A stretch of 64,000 nt of DNA from Sphingobacterium nematocida (GCF_900168125.1 NZ_FUZF01000002.1:304464-368463); one strand, 5' to 3'; positions 24,638 to 34,030 are shown, counted from the first letter of the stretch. Notes: generated by a model from the letters alone, not told the origin. Numbers and translations are program-made.

Positions 24638-26080
24638 ATGAAATTTTCTATTATTTTATCAATAGTTGCTGTATTTGTATTGTCTACTAAAACTAGCGCA
24701 CAGGAAGTAACAATTGATAGTCAAAAGGAAGAACTGAATAGTTCGATGGTTACTTTTATAGAACTTCAGCAAAAACAGCTGGCTTCTCATTTGGATTCTA
24801 TAAAAGAGAATTTCGATCCTAATTTGGAAATTACTCCAGAAGATCTCGGGATTCTACGACGTCTTAAGTCGGTCTCGAGGGAAGTTCCGTTAGAGTTCAA
24901 TTCGCATGTAAAGGGGTATATTGAAAAATATACTTCGCAGAATTATAGGCCCTATATGAACCGACTTTTAGGATTAAGCCAGCATTACTTTGGAATTTAC
25001 GAAAAGGTATTTGAGGAGATGGGACTTCCTGATGAGATTAAATACCTCTCTTTGGTGGAATCATCATTAAATCCGCATCTGGTGTCTACCTCAGGTGCCG
25101 TAGGTCCTTGGCAATTTATGTTTGCTACAGCTAAGTTTTATAACTTAGAAATGAATAGAAATATAGACGAACGTAAAGATGCGTACGCGTCTAGTTACGC
25201 GGTAGGTCAGTATCTCAAAGAAGCTTATGATCAATTTGATGATTGGCTTTTAGCATTGGCATCTTACAACTGTGGAAGGGGCTGTGTAAAACGAGCTATA
25301 GAACGCTCTGGCTTACATAATCCTTCTTATTGGGAACTATCTCCATTCCTTCCGAAAGAGACCCGGAATTACATTCCGAAGTATATCGCCATGACCTATG
25401 TTTTATCGAACACAGATTATTATGGCATTGAAGCTGTGTCAACTGAACTTGAGTTGTCAAATAAGTTGGTCATGGTAGATCGAAAAATTGATTTAGACAA
25501 TGTGGCAAAGGCTATAGGTGTTACGATACAACAGTTGAAGTATTATAATCCGTCGTTTAAGCAGCGTATAATAGTAGGGTCAGTTGAAAAACCTAAGCGC
25601 TTGTTACTGCCGTTGACCGACGTGACGAATGACAGTCTCCTGTATGTTGCCCTGCATGAAGTTACGCCGATTCAAGAAGAATCGACGGTCAAGAACGAGG
25701 GGCTGATGTTAGCGGATCAACAAGAAAAACAAAAAGTATATAAAGTTAAGGAGGGGGAGACGTTAACGTCTGTGTCTCGTAAGTTTGGTGTTTCTGTTCA
25801 GAACTTACGGGCATGGAACGAGTTGTCTTCTAAAAGTAGGATAATTGGCCGTTCATTAATTGTCGAAAAGCCTGTTGATACCCGGCTTGCCAAAAATATT
25901 AAAACAGCTTCTGTCTCAGCAAAATCCAGTGTAGTAGTTTACACTGTTAAAAAAGGTGATTCGCTGGATCGTATTGCCAGTAAATTTAATGGAAGTACGG
26001 TGTCTAAATTGAAAGCTGACAATGGCCTGAAAAGCAGTATGATTAAACCAGGAATGAAGCTTAAAGTTAATAAGGGGTAA
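24638..26080 (+). CDS. Membrane-bound lytic murein transglycosylase with two LysM domains (MltD-like)
   Basis: 480 aa. Signal peptide ends near TSAQ (residue 22). The SLT domain (about 110-270) carries the catalytic glutamate E141 in YLSLVESSLNPHLVSTSGAVGPWQF, with ASYNCGRGCVKRA and ETRNYIPKYIAMTYVL further on. Two LysM peptidoglycan-binding modules follow at about 365-410 (VYKVKEGETLTSVSRKFGVS) and 432-478 (VVYTVKKGDSLDRIASKF). It cleaves glycan strands to 1,6-anhydro ends in the periplasm. It lacks a lipobox, so it is probably periplasmic or peripherally bound through LysM. Confidence 0.93.
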   Translation: MKFSIILSIVAVFVLSTKTSAQEVTIDSQKEELNSSMVTFIELQQKQLASHLDSIKENFDPNLEITPEDLGILRRLKSVSREVPLEFNSHVKGYIEKYTSQNYRPYMNRLLGLSQHYFGIYEKVFEEMGLPDEIKYLSLVESSLNPHLVSTSGAVGPWQFMFATAKFYNLEMNRNIDERKDAYASSYAVGQYLKEAYDQFDDWLLALASYNCGRGCVKRAIERSGLHNPSYWELSPFLPKETRNYIPKYIAMTYVLSNTDYYGIEAVSTELELSNKLVMVDRKIDLDNVAKAIGVTIQQLKYYNPSFKQRIIVGSVEKPKRLLLPLTDVTNDSLLYVALHEVTPIQEESTVKNEGLMLADQQEKQKVYKVKEGETLTSVSRKFGVSVQNLRAWNELSSKSRIIGRSLIVEKPVDTRLAKNIKTASVSAKSSVVVYTVKKGDSLDRIASKFNGSTVSKLKADNGLKSSMIKPGMKLKVNKG

Positions 26081-26108
26081 GCAGTAGATTGTTAATAGTA
26101 GATGCAGC

Positions 26109-26624
26109 TTAGGAAAGCCAAGCTGCATCTGCTTCATTGTCAATTTCTTCTAGTCGAACTTCTACATGTTCTTTCAGGATAGTGGAGAGTTTGGTCCCAT
26201 AAAAGTCACTGAATATTGGGAATTGGTGGTGACTTCTATCTATAAGAACAGCAGTACGCATTTTTTTCAAAGGGACATTTATAAAGGCGGCTAAGGCGTA
26301 AGCCAAAGTTCTTCCACTATTTAACACGTCATCAACAATTATCACCGCTTTGTTTTTTGCCATTTCTACAGGTTGGTCTGTAACGGCTTCAAGTGTTCTT
26401 TTGCTCTTTTCAATACTAACTTTGATGAGCTCTATTTCTTTTTCAGGAGCTATTTCTTTTAGTATTGACTGTAGGCGTTTGGCGAAGATATAGCCACGTT
26501 CTGCAATCCCTACTAACACAACGGCTTTCTCTTCAAAATTATCTTCCAGGATTTGATAAGCAATTCTTTTTGACTTTTGCTGTATCTGTTCCTTATTTAG
26601 TATTAAAGTCTTCTTTGTTGGCAT
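26109..26624 (-). CDS. Phosphoribosyltransferase-family protein (PyrR-like)
   Basis: 171 aa. Type I PRTase fold with the PRPP loop AVIIVDDVLNSGRTLAYAL (about 93-111) and the flexible-loop region. A start at 26624 gives MPTKKTLILNKEQIQQKSKRIAYQILE, similar to PyrR and to small PRTases of Bacteroidota. No pyr gene lies nearby, and no RNA-binding context is visible, so I do not call it PyrR. It may salvage a base or nucleoside; the substrate is open. It converges with the transglycosylase gene. Confidence 0.82.
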   Translation of the reverse strand: MPTKKTLILNKEQIQQKSKRIAYQILEDNFEEKAVVLVGIAERGYIFAKRLQSILKEIAPEKEIELIKVSIEKSKRTLEAVTDQPVEMAKNKAVIIVDDVLNSGRTLAYALAAFINVPLKKMRTAVLIDRSHHQFPIFSDFYGTKLSTILKEHVEVRLEEIDNEADAAWLS

Positions 26625-26705
26625 AATGATTATTTGACCATGCTAATTTAACAAAACTCTAGGTAAGTTTCGTTACAATATTAAATACTATAGAACTTTC
26701 ATAAA

Positions 26706-26737
26706 GAAAGCCCGAATGTAGTGTCATTCAGGCTTTC
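26706..26737 (-). terminator. Terminator of the NlpC/P60 gene
   Basis: Thirteen-bp stem (26706-26718 with 26725-26737, one G-U pair) followed by a U-rich stretch on the minus strand, 24 bases after the stop. Confidence 0.8.
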
Positions 26738-26760
26738 GGAATTTCTTTTGATAAAGGTTA

Positions 26761-27336
26761 TTATTTCCCCTCTTCTTTGTAATTTGTGGCGTCTGCTGTC
26801 ATAATTCTGTCTTCGTCTTTTTTCGGCCGTCCCCCGTTATAATAGTAGCGTTTCCAATACGCCTCATTAAGACTACTAACCATTACTCCTTTGCTGGACG
26901 AAGCATGTGCGAATTTGTCATCTCCTAAATACACACCCACATGAGTAATACTCCTGCTACGGATTTTAAAAAAGACCAAATCTCCAGCTTGCAACTCACC
27001 TTTTCCAATAGGAGTTACATTGTCATATTGATTTCTACTGTTATATCCGATTGTGGTATTAAAGACATTTTCATATACGGCTAATGAAAATTTAGAACAA
27101 TCGATTCCTTTTTTAGAATCTCCACCTAAACGATAAGGTGTTCCTAACCAATCATAGACAAACTGATAAAGTTTGGTGCTTGCTGTAGCATTAACTGCTA
27201 CCCCCATGATTTGAGAAAAGTACTCTTTTGCAAGATTATCCTGATCTCCGGTTTTACTTTTGTTTGTTGTTTGTGCGTGCGACACTAGACAAAAGCCTGT
27301 CAATAGCAAGCCTGCTATTAGTTTTTTTGTTTTCAT
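26761..27336 (-). CDS. NlpC/P60-family peptidoglycan endopeptidase
   Basis: 191 aa. Signal peptide ending near SHAQ (residue 22), then an NlpC/P60 domain with the papain-like triad: C80 in GIDCSKFSLAVY, H132 in SITHVGVYLGDD and H144 in KFAHASSSKGV. It should cut the D-Glu/meso-DAP bond of stem peptides in the periplasm. It is monocistronic: terminator downstream and a 500-base intergenic region upstream that also serves the divergent thr operon. A tandem 18-base repeat with 21-base spacing lies 47-85 bases before its start. Confidence 0.92.
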   Translation of the reverse strand: MKTKKLIAGLLLTGFCLVSHAQTTNKSKTGDQDNLAKEYFSQIMGVAVNATASTKLYQFVYDWLGTPYRLGGDSKKGIDCSKFSLAVYENVFNTTIGYNSRNQYDNVTPIGKGELQAGDLVFFKIRSRSITHVGVYLGDDKFAHASSSKGVMVSSLNEAYWKRYYYNGGRPKKDEDRIMTADATNYKEEGK

Positions 27337-27382
27337 TAAATCGCTTTATGTTTAATTACAACTTTCCTTCCTAATACATCTA

Positions 27383-27421
27383 CAATTGTATAACATATGT
27401 GTGCAATTGTGTAACGTATGT
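27383..27421. repeat. Two-copy direct repeat, 21-bp period, upstream of the NlpC/P60 gene
   Basis: Copies at 27383-27400 and 27404-27421 share 16 of 18 bases (CAATTGTxTAACxTATGT). Spacing of two helical turns suits cooperative binding of a regulator near the minus-strand promoter. No known factor is recognised. Confidence 0.45.
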
Positions 27422-27652
27422 CAACGAAGATAACACATAATGCCATCCAATCCAAGCAATTTTACTTTTTTTTAACAAAACTTTAACTTTTAGTGTGGCT
27501 TAAAGTCTTCTTTTTGAGAGAGTTCGTGTTTGTGTTGTAGATTGGTTTGTAAAAAGATATGTTTTATTTGTTAACGTAATCTGGACGAGGATAATATATA
27601 GCATAGAGGATGATTCATTATTTTTGTTTTATTTCTATTTTCTTAAAATAAA

Positions 27653-27685
27653 TTTGCATTTAATAAAAATGTTGTATTATCTTTA
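27653..27685 (+). promoter_or_regulatory. Promoter of the thr operon
   Basis: TTTG (27653-27656), 21-base spacer, TATCTTTA (27678-27685, one change from TAnnTTTG). Transcription would start near 27690, about 16 bases before the leader-peptide ATG. Confidence 0.6.
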
Positions 27686-27705
27686 TCTAAAATTTACGAA
27701 AAGAT

Positions 27706-27786
27706 ATGATTTTAAACGTTATTATTTCAACAACTATTATTACCACTGGGATAAACTCGGAGGGAGGTAGTTCTATGTTGAAATAA
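27706..27786 (+). CDS. thrL: Thr/Ile-rich leader peptide of the thr operon
   Basis: A 26-codon open frame, ATG to TAA. Codons 6-14 read IISTTIITT: four Thr and four Ile in nine residues, the same type of run as in the E. coli thr leader. It lies between a consensus promoter and an intrinsic terminator that precedes thrA. Ribosomes stalled at these codons when charged tRNA-Thr or tRNA-Ile is scarce would free the antiterminator described in the next entry. The function rests on this arrangement, not on similarity of the peptide as a whole. Confidence 0.85.
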   Translation: MILNVIISTTIITTGINSEGGSSMLK

Positions 27787-27838
27787 CACGTGTAATAAAT
27801 ATAGAAAGCCTTCCTCCAAAAGAGGAAGGCTTTTTTTT
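27722..27838 (+). promoter_or_regulatory. Transcription attenuator of thrABC
   Basis: Three competing hairpins can be drawn. (1) 27722-27732 with 27776-27786, perfect 11 bp, extended inside by 27739-27744 with 27766-27771; its 5' arm covers the Thr/Ile codons. (2) Antiterminator 27759-27767 with 27809-27817, nine pairs including one G-U. (3) Terminator 27805-27816 with 27822-27833, GC-rich, followed by eight T (27831-27838). Hairpins 2 and 3 share 27809-27817, and 1 and 2 share 27766-27767, which is the logic of classical amino-acid attenuation. Confidence 0.82.
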
Positions 27839-27875
27839 GTGCTACTTTAAAACAAACAAACTAAATATAGAACTA

Positions 27876-30323
27876 ATGAAGGTATTAAAATTTGGAGGTA
27901 CATCCGTAGGTACAGTGGCGAGTATAGAAAAGGTACTGTCAATTGTTAGGGATTCTTTTGATAAGGATGAGAAGCCGCTAGTGGTTTTGTCGGCAATGTC
28001 GGGAGTAACGAATCTATTGACACAGATGGCCGAAGACGCTGCAGAAGGGAAGGGGTTTAGTGAGAATCTGGAGATAATTGAAGAAAAACATTTCGATGTT
28101 GTCAGAAAACTGATTGCAGTCAAATTTCAAAATCCGGTCTTTACGAAGCTGAAACTAATGGTCAATGATCTAGACGACATACTGCAAGGTATAGCGACAT
28201 TGAGAGAGCTAAGTGCCCAAAGTAAAGATTTGGTCTTGTCCTTCGGAGAAAGGTTTTCTAATTATATGGTGTCTAAGATCATGGAGCAATATGTTCCCGA
28301 ATCTGAATATATCAATGCTTCTCATTATATCAAAACAGATTCTGATTTTGGGAATGCACATATTAAGGAAGATTTAACCACTCAACTGATTCAAGCTCTT
28401 TCCTATACCCATGCGAATAAGTTGCTTTTTGTTACGGGATTTATCGGTTCAAACGATAAAGGGAGGGTTACGACGTTAGGGCGTGGTGGTTCAGATTATA
28501 CGGCGGCTATATTTGGTTCCGTATTGGGCGCTTCTATTATCGAGATATGGACAGATGTGAATGGTATGTTGACCGCGGATCCAAGAATCGTGAAGAAGGC
28601 TTTTTCACTGCCTATATTATCCTATACGGAGGCAATGGAGTTGTCTTATTTTGGTGCTAAAGTCATTTATCCACCGACAATGATTCCGGCGTTTATGAAG
28701 AAAATTCCTATTGCGATTAGAAATACTTTCGAACCTCATCTGTTAGGAACCCGTATTCAATTCGAATCGGATAAGTCTAACTATCCAATTAAAGGTATTT
28801 CATCTATTTCAGATATATCGATCATCAATCTTACGGGAAGCGGAATGATTGGTAAATCTGGTTTTTCAGGACGTTTGTTTACCTTATTGGCTCGCGAGCA
28901 GATTAATGTTGTTTTAATCACACAATCTTCTTCGGAGCACAGCATTACGTTTGCAGTAAACCCATCGGATGCCACCAGGGCATTAACTTTGATTGCGGCT
29001 GAGTTTGAGCTGGAGTTGGCCGCAAATAAGCTAGTTATGCCAGAAGTAGAAGAAGACCTTTCTGTATTGGCTATTGTTGGGGAGAATATGAAGCGGACAC
29101 CTGGGATGTCAGGTAAATTATTTCACGCACTCGGTCGAAATGGTATAAACGTTCGTGCCATAGCTCAGGGGTCTTCTGAATTTAATATTTCTGTTATTAT
29201 TTCCAAAGAAGATCTTGCAAAAGCATTGAATGCTGTACACGATGCCTTTTTTGCGGAGTTAAAGAAAACATTGTATGTCTTTAATCTGGGTACTGGTAAT
29301 ATAGGCGCGACTTTGTTCAAACAGTTGTATAAGCAGCATGATTTCTTGTTGGAAAACAACGACATCGAAATTAAGGTGGTGGGAATCTCCAATTCAAGAA
29401 AAATGCTGTTTGATGTGTCAGGTGTTGATTTGGGTAGCTGGGAAGAAGCTTTGGAAACGAAAGGAGAGATTGCGGACCTGACCGGTTTCATAGAACATAT
29501 GAAAGCTCTTAATCTGCCCAACTGTGTATTTATTGATAACACGGCTAGTAAACTACCAGCAACTTATTATGAGGATATTTTTAAATCCAATATATCTATC
29601 GTGACCTGTAATAAAATAGCGAATTCGGGAGATTATGCCCAGTACCAGTCGTTACATGAAACAGCGCGTAAACACGGCGTAGATTTTTACTATGAGACGA
29701 ATGTCGGTGCGGGATTACCTATAGTACGTGTGTTAAAGGACTTGATGATGAGCGGAGATCGTATTCTGAAAATAGAAGCGATTTTATCCGGTACGATATC
29801 TTATATCTTTAACAATTTTGTGGGGGATGTTTCATTTTATGAAATTGTGAAGAAGGCGCAAGAGTTAGGTTATACAGAGCCCGATCCGAGAGACGATTTA
29901 GGTGGCGTTGATTTTATGCGTAAGATGTTGATCTTAGCTCGGGATGCTGGACATGCTATTGAATCTTCGGATGTAAACTTGGGTGCCATACTTCCAGAGT
30001 CTTGCCTATCGGCATCGTCTGTCGATGAGTTCTACGCAGAATTGTTGAAGGCCGAACAATACTTTAATGCTTTAAAAGATAGAGCTGCAGCTGCTGGTCA
30101 AGTAATCCGTTATATCGGTAAATTGGAAAAGGGGAAAGTTAGTATTTCTTTGCAGATGGTGGATGGCACACATCCATTTTACGCACTATCAGGAAGTGAT
30201 AATATCATATCATTTACGACCGAGCGTTATAAAGAAAGACCTCTCGTGGTGAAAGGGCCCGGTGCCGGTGCAGAAGTAACTGCAGGAGGCGTATTTGCAG
30301 ATTTGGTAAATGTCGGAGCGTAA
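27876..30323 (+). CDS. thrA: Bifunctional aspartate kinase / homoserine dehydrogenase
   Basis: 815 aa from the ATG at 27876, where MKVLKFGGTSVGT begins the kinase; the open frame runs 39 bases further up into the terminator. Residues 1-290 are aspartokinase (VLSAMSGVTNLL, GRGGSDYTAAIFG, EIWTDVNGMLTADPRIV), about 300-455 two ACT-type regulatory segments (SGMIGKSGFSGRLF, TPGMSGKLFHALGRNGINVRAIAQGSSE), and about 462-815 homoserine dehydrogenase (VFNLGTGNIGATL, GAGLPIVRVLKDL, GTISYIFNNF, KAQELGYTEPDPRDDLGGVD). It catalyses the first and third steps from aspartate to threonine. ACT domains suggest feedback inhibition in addition to attenuation. Confidence 0.97.
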   Translation: MKVLKFGGTSVGTVASIEKVLSIVRDSFDKDEKPLVVLSAMSGVTNLLTQMAEDAAEGKGFSENLEIIEEKHFDVVRKLIAVKFQNPVFTKLKLMVNDLDDILQGIATLRELSAQSKDLVLSFGERFSNYMVSKIMEQYVPESEYINASHYIKTDSDFGNAHIKEDLTTQLIQALSYTHANKLLFVTGFIGSNDKGRVTTLGRGGSDYTAAIFGSVLGASIIEIWTDVNGMLTADPRIVKKAFSLPILSYTEAMELSYFGAKVIYPPTMIPAFMKKIPIAIRNTFEPHLLGTRIQFESDKSNYPIKGISSISDISIINLTGSGMIGKSGFSGRLFTLLAREQINVVLITQSSSEHSITFAVNPSDATRALTLIAAEFELELAANKLVMPEVEEDLSVLAIVGENMKRTPGMSGKLFHALGRNGINVRAIAQGSSEFNISVIISKEDLAKALNAVHDAFFAELKKTLYVFNLGTGNIGATLFKQLYKQHDFLLENNDIEIKVVGISNSRKMLFDVSGVDLGSWEEALETKGEIADLTGFIEHMKALNLPNCVFIDNTASKLPATYYEDIFKSNISIVTCNKIANSGDYAQYQSLHETARKHGVDFYYETNVGAGLPIVRVLKDLMMSGDRILKIEAILSGTISYIFNNFVGDVSFYEIVKKAQELGYTEPDPRDDLGGVDFMRKMLILARDAGHAIESSDVNLGAILPESCLSASSVDEFYAELLKAEQYFNALKDRAAAAGQVIRYIGKLEKGKVSISLQMVDGTHPFYALSGSDNIISFTTERYKERPLVVKGPGAGAEVTAGGVFADLVNVGA

Positions 30324-30363
30324 AATTTGTATAAAATAGATGACCCCTTGTAACCAAAAAAAG

Positions 30364-31353
30364 ATGAATCAGAATAAGTTAGATAAAAAGATAGATTTCG
30401 AAAATATATTGGACAAAGTCCGAGTTTTTGCTCCCGCCACTGTGGCAAATATGATTTGCGGATTTGATATTCTCGGATTTGCTGTAGATAAGCCTGGTGA
30501 TGAAGTCAAGATGTATCGGGTGTCAGAGCCCGGTGTAAGAATTCGTTGTATAACTGGAGACGATGGTCGTCTCCCTTTAGACCCGGATAGAAATACGGTG
30601 AGCGCCTGTGTTAAGATGTTATTGTCAGATTTGGGATTGTTAAATGATATCGGTGTAGAGATTGAGTTGATTAAACATATGCCTATTGGTTCTGGTTTAG
30701 GCTCAAGTTCTGCCAGTACGGTAGCCGGACTTTTTGCCGTAAATGTTTTATTAGGGAGTCCTCTTTCTAAAACTGAACTAATGCCGTATTGCGTAGAAGG
30801 GGAACGATTAGCCTGTGGATATGGACATGCTGATAATGTAGCTCCTGCTCTTATGGGGGGAGTGACATTGATTCGAGGTCAGGCTGATTTGGACGTTATT
30901 AGACTTCCGGTTCCGGACGAATTATATGTTGGCATTGTGTTTCCTCAGGTTGATGTCCCGACACGTGATGCGAGGAAGCTGATCAAGGATAAAGTTCTTT
31001 TAAAAGATGCGGTGGTGCAGTGGGGAAATATTGCCGGGGTAGTAGCAGGACTTTTTCAGAATGACTACGGTCTGATTGGAAGAAGTATGCAAGATGTGTT
31101 AATCGAGCCTACACGGGCTATTTTGATTCCCGAATTTTATGAAATGAAGCGAATTGCTTTAGAGAATGGTGCATTGAGTTTTGGAATATCTGGATCGGGC
31201 CCTTCTGTTGTGGCGGTGTCTAGAGGAGGGGAGGTGGCACAAATCATTGTTGACAAAATTAAGGATCATCTGTCCGCTAGAGAGATAGATAGTTTGCAAT
31301 ATGTGTCTGCTGTTAATATAGCAGGACCCAAAGTGCTGGAATTTGATGTCTAG
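30364..31353 (+). CDS. thrB: Homoserine kinase
   Basis: 329 aa from the ATG at 30364, preceded by an A-run; another in-frame ATG at 30340 would add eight residues. GHMP-kinase fold: VRVFAPATVANMICGFDILGFA at the start, the ATP loop PIGSGLGSSSASTVAG (about 108-123), and the C-terminal GISGSGPSVVAV. It phosphorylates homoserine for ThrC. It begins 40 bases after thrA and precedes thrC by 39 bases, in one operon. Confidence 0.96.
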   Translation: MNQNKLDKKIDFENILDKVRVFAPATVANMICGFDILGFAVDKPGDEVKMYRVSEPGVRIRCITGDDGRLPLDPDRNTVSACVKMLLSDLGLLNDIGVEIELIKHMPIGSGLGSSSASTVAGLFAVNVLLGSPLSKTELMPYCVEGERLACGYGHADNVAPALMGGVTLIRGQADLDVIRLPVPDELYVGIVFPQVDVPTRDARKLIKDKVLLKDAVVQWGNIAGVVAGLFQNDYGLIGRSMQDVLIEPTRAILIPEFYEMKRIALENGALSFGISGSGPSVVAVSRGGEVAQIIVDKIKDHLSAREIDSLQYVSAVNIAGPKVLEFDV

Positions 31354-31392
31354 TGTCGAAGTTTTAAATCTAATATCTTAAATCTAAAAAAA

Positions 31393-32700
31393 ATGAAATT
31401 TTATAGTACGAATAATAAAGATCTACGTGTTTCCTTCCAAGATGCCGTATTCCATTCCTTGCCACAGGATAGAGGTTTATATATGCCCGAAGTGATCCCG
31501 CAGTTAGCCCCTTTGTTTATCCGAAATATTCAGCAGTATTCTTTACAGGAGATCGCTTTGACAGTGGCAAGTGCGTTAATTGGAGATGATATTCCGAAAA
31601 GCGATTTGAAATCCATAATCGCAGACGCGATTAACTTTGACGCCCCCGTTAAGTTTTTGGATTCCGAGACAGCTGTTTTGGAGCTTTTTCATGGCCCTTC
31701 ATATGCTTTCAAAGATTTTGGAGCACGATTTATGAGTCGTGTGATGGGGTATTTCTCTAAAAAAGGGGATGGATTATTAGATGTCCTTGTTGCGACATCT
31801 GGTGATACAGGAGGTGCTGTTGCCCTGGGATTTCTTGGTGTTGAAGGAACTCGGGTCACTATTCTATATCCCAAAGGTAAAGTTTCTAAAGTACAGGAAG
31901 AACAGTTGACAACGAATGGACAAAATATCCGGGCGGTAGAGGTTGAGGGGACTTTTGATGATTGTCAAGCTTTAGTAAAGCAAGCTTTTGGTGATGCTGA
32001 GCTTAATGCAGTGCTACGTCTCACCTCCGCCAATTCCATTAATATAGCCCGTTTAATACCACAAACTTTTTATTATTTCTGGGCTTATGCGCAATTGAAG
32101 GCACAGGGAGTCGACGATGTAGTATTCAGTGTTCCTAGTGGTAATTTTGGTAATATTGGCGCTGGTTTATTGGCTTATAGAATGGGGCTACCTGTTAAAC
32201 ATTTTGTTGCGGGCACGAATGTGAATGATACAGTTCCACGTTTTCTAAAATCAGGTTCTTATGACCCTAAACCGTCTATTCAAACGCTGGCCAATGCGAT
32301 GGATGTAGGAGATCCCAGTAACTGGGTCCGTATCAAGGATCTATTTCAGGGAAATCTAGATGAATTACGTTATGTTATCTCTTCCTATACCTATACGGAT
32401 GAAGAAACACAAGTAGCGATGAAGGAGCTTTTTGAGAAATATAGTTATGTAGCATGTCCACATACTGCTATAGGATATCTAGCGGGGCAGGCATACCGAA
32501 AGGATCATCCCGGAGCGTATGCTTCTGTGTTCCTGTCGACAGCTCATCCCTGTAAATTTCCAGATGCGATCGACAAAGCAATATTTGCAAATGTAGAACA
32601 GCCAAAAGGCGCTTCTGATCTGTCTAATAAACCGAAAGTGGCTACAGCCGCTTCTATAGATTTTGAGGAATTCAAGAGCTATCTATTGAATTGGAAATAA
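31393..32700 (+). CDS. thrC: Threonine synthase
   Basis: 435 aa. Fold-type II PLP enzyme that converts O-phosphohomoserine to threonine. The Schiff-base lysine is K107 in PSYAFKDFGARF; VATSGDTGGAVALGF (about 134-148) and SVPSGNFGNIGAG (phosphate binding of PLP, about 250) are also plain. The N-terminus FYSTNNKDLRVSFQDAV is that of the ThrC-1 type. Last gene of the thrABC operon, followed by a likely terminator. Confidence 0.97.
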   Translation: MKFYSTNNKDLRVSFQDAVFHSLPQDRGLYMPEVIPQLAPLFIRNIQQYSLQEIALTVASALIGDDIPKSDLKSIIADAINFDAPVKFLDSETAVLELFHGPSYAFKDFGARFMSRVMGYFSKKGDGLLDVLVATSGDTGGAVALGFLGVEGTRVTILYPKGKVSKVQEEQLTTNGQNIRAVEVEGTFDDCQALVKQAFGDAELNAVLRLTSANSINIARLIPQTFYYFWAYAQLKAQGVDDVVFSVPSGNFGNIGAGLLAYRMGLPVKHFVAGTNVNDTVPRFLKSGSYDPKPSIQTLANAMDVGDPSNWVRIKDLFQGNLDELRYVISSYTYTDEETQVAMKELFEKYSYVACPHTAIGYLAGQAYRKDHPGAYASVFLSTAHPCKFPDAIDKAIFANVEQPKGASDLSNKPKVATAASIDFEEFKSYLLNWK

Positions 32701-32710
32701 CCGACGATTT

Positions 32711-32747
32711 AATTAGGTAATTGCTGTGCAGGGGGAATTACCTAATT
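32711..32747 (+). terminator. Likely terminator after thrC
   Basis: Perfect 12-bp A/T-rich stem (32711-32722 with 32736-32747), 13-base loop. No clean T-run follows, so efficiency is uncertain. Confidence 0.5.
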
Positions 32748-32845
32748 GAACTTTAAATCGGTTAAAAGAGGGGTTTTGAAATAAAGTTTCGAAAAAATGG
32801 ACGATAAATAATATTATTTGTTTTTTCAGTTTTATTTTTGTGCCA

Positions 32846-34030
32846 ATGAATAAGATAATCCTTCATAAAGGCAAAGATAAAGCCGCTTGGCAATTGCATC
32901 CTTGGGTGTTTTCCGGGGCCGTAAATAAAATAATTGGTCCAATTCAACCTGGAGAGGTTGTTTCAGTCTACAATATAGATGACGAATTTATAGCATATGG
33001 TGTATATAATAATACATCTCGCGTTGCTGTACGATTGTTAGAATGGAATCCTGCAAATCAGATTGACGAGCAGTGGTGGCGGATGCGTGTGAAAAAAGCT
33101 GTTCAAAATAGAGCGCACCTGTTGGGCAGTGATAACGACAGTGTTCGTTTAATTTTTGCTGAAGCTGATTTTTTACCAGGATTGATTGCGGATAAGTATG
33201 CTGACTTTATTTCGATACAAGTCCATGCGGCTGGTGTCGAAAATGTAAAAGCAGTTATTGTTGACGAATTGGTGAAGTTGTTAGCTCCTAAAGGGATTTA
33301 TGAACGCAGTGATCTGAAGTCTCGGGAATATGAGGGACTTAAAGATGTAAATGGTTTGTTGTGGGGAGAATTACCTCCTGAATTTGTCGATATTGTCGAA
33401 AATGGGATCCATTATCGGGTAAATATTATTGACGGTCAGAAATCAGGGTTTTACTGCGATCAGCGGGAAAACAGATTGTTGACAGCGCAATATGTGAAAG
33501 GTAAACGCATTTTGGATTGTTTTTGTTATTCAGGTGGTTTTACTTTGAACGCTTTTCGCAATGGTGCTGCAGAGATAGTTTCGGTCGACAGTTCTGCCTT
33601 AGCGATCGAAACACTAAAAGATAATATTGCCTATAATAAGTTTGATACTTTTCCACATCAAGCGATACAGTCTGATGTTAATAAATATTTACGGCATTTG
33701 GGGGAGCAGGGGGAGAAGTTTGATGTAATCGTTTTGGATCCGCCTAAATATGCACCCTCTCGTTCCACATTGGAAAAAGCATCGCGGGCATACAAGGATC
33801 TGAACCGAAGAGGATTGATGCTGTTGGAAAGCGGGGGGCTGTTGGCTACGTTTTCGTGTTCAGGTGCTATGGATATTGACACATTTAAGCAGGTTTTAGC
33901 TTGGGCAGCATTGGATGCGGGCAAAGAGATCCAGTTTATACGACAATTTTCTCAACCAGAGGATCATCCTGTTAGAGCTTCTTTTCCAGAAGGTGAGTAT
34001 CTAAAAGGTTTGTTGGTGCGTGTGATATAA
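32846..34030 (+). CDS. Class I SAM-dependent rRNA methyltransferase with PUA domain (RlmI-like)
   Basis: 394 aa from the ATG at 32846; a GTG six bases earlier is less likely. PUA domain (about 1-80, HPWVFSGAVNKIIGPIQPGEVVSVY), an EEHE-like middle segment, then a Rossmann methyltransferase: ILDCFCYSGGFTLNAFRNGAAEIVSVDSS (SAM site, about 222-250) and VIVLDPPKYAPS (catalytic motif IV, about 296-307). Cysteines in LATFSCSGAMD fit the m5C type. In E. coli RlmI modifies C1962 of 23S rRNA; the same target is inferred. A TATTTTTG box sits five bases before the ATG. Confidence 0.9.
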   Translation: MNKIILHKGKDKAAWQLHPWVFSGAVNKIIGPIQPGEVVSVYNIDDEFIAYGVYNNTSRVAVRLLEWNPANQIDEQWWRMRVKKAVQNRAHLLGSDNDSVRLIFAEADFLPGLIADKYADFISIQVHAAGVENVKAVIVDELVKLLAPKGIYERSDLKSREYEGLKDVNGLLWGELPPEFVDIVENGIHYRVNIIDGQKSGFYCDQRENRLLTAQYVKGKRILDCFCYSGGFTLNAFRNGAAEIVSVDSSALAIETLKDNIAYNKFDTFPHQAIQSDVNKYLRHLGEQGEKFDVIVLDPPKYAPSRSTLEKASRAYKDLNRRGLMLLESGGLLATFSCSGAMDIDTFKQVLAWAALDAGKEIQFIRQFSQPEDHPVRASFPEGEYLKGLLVRVI

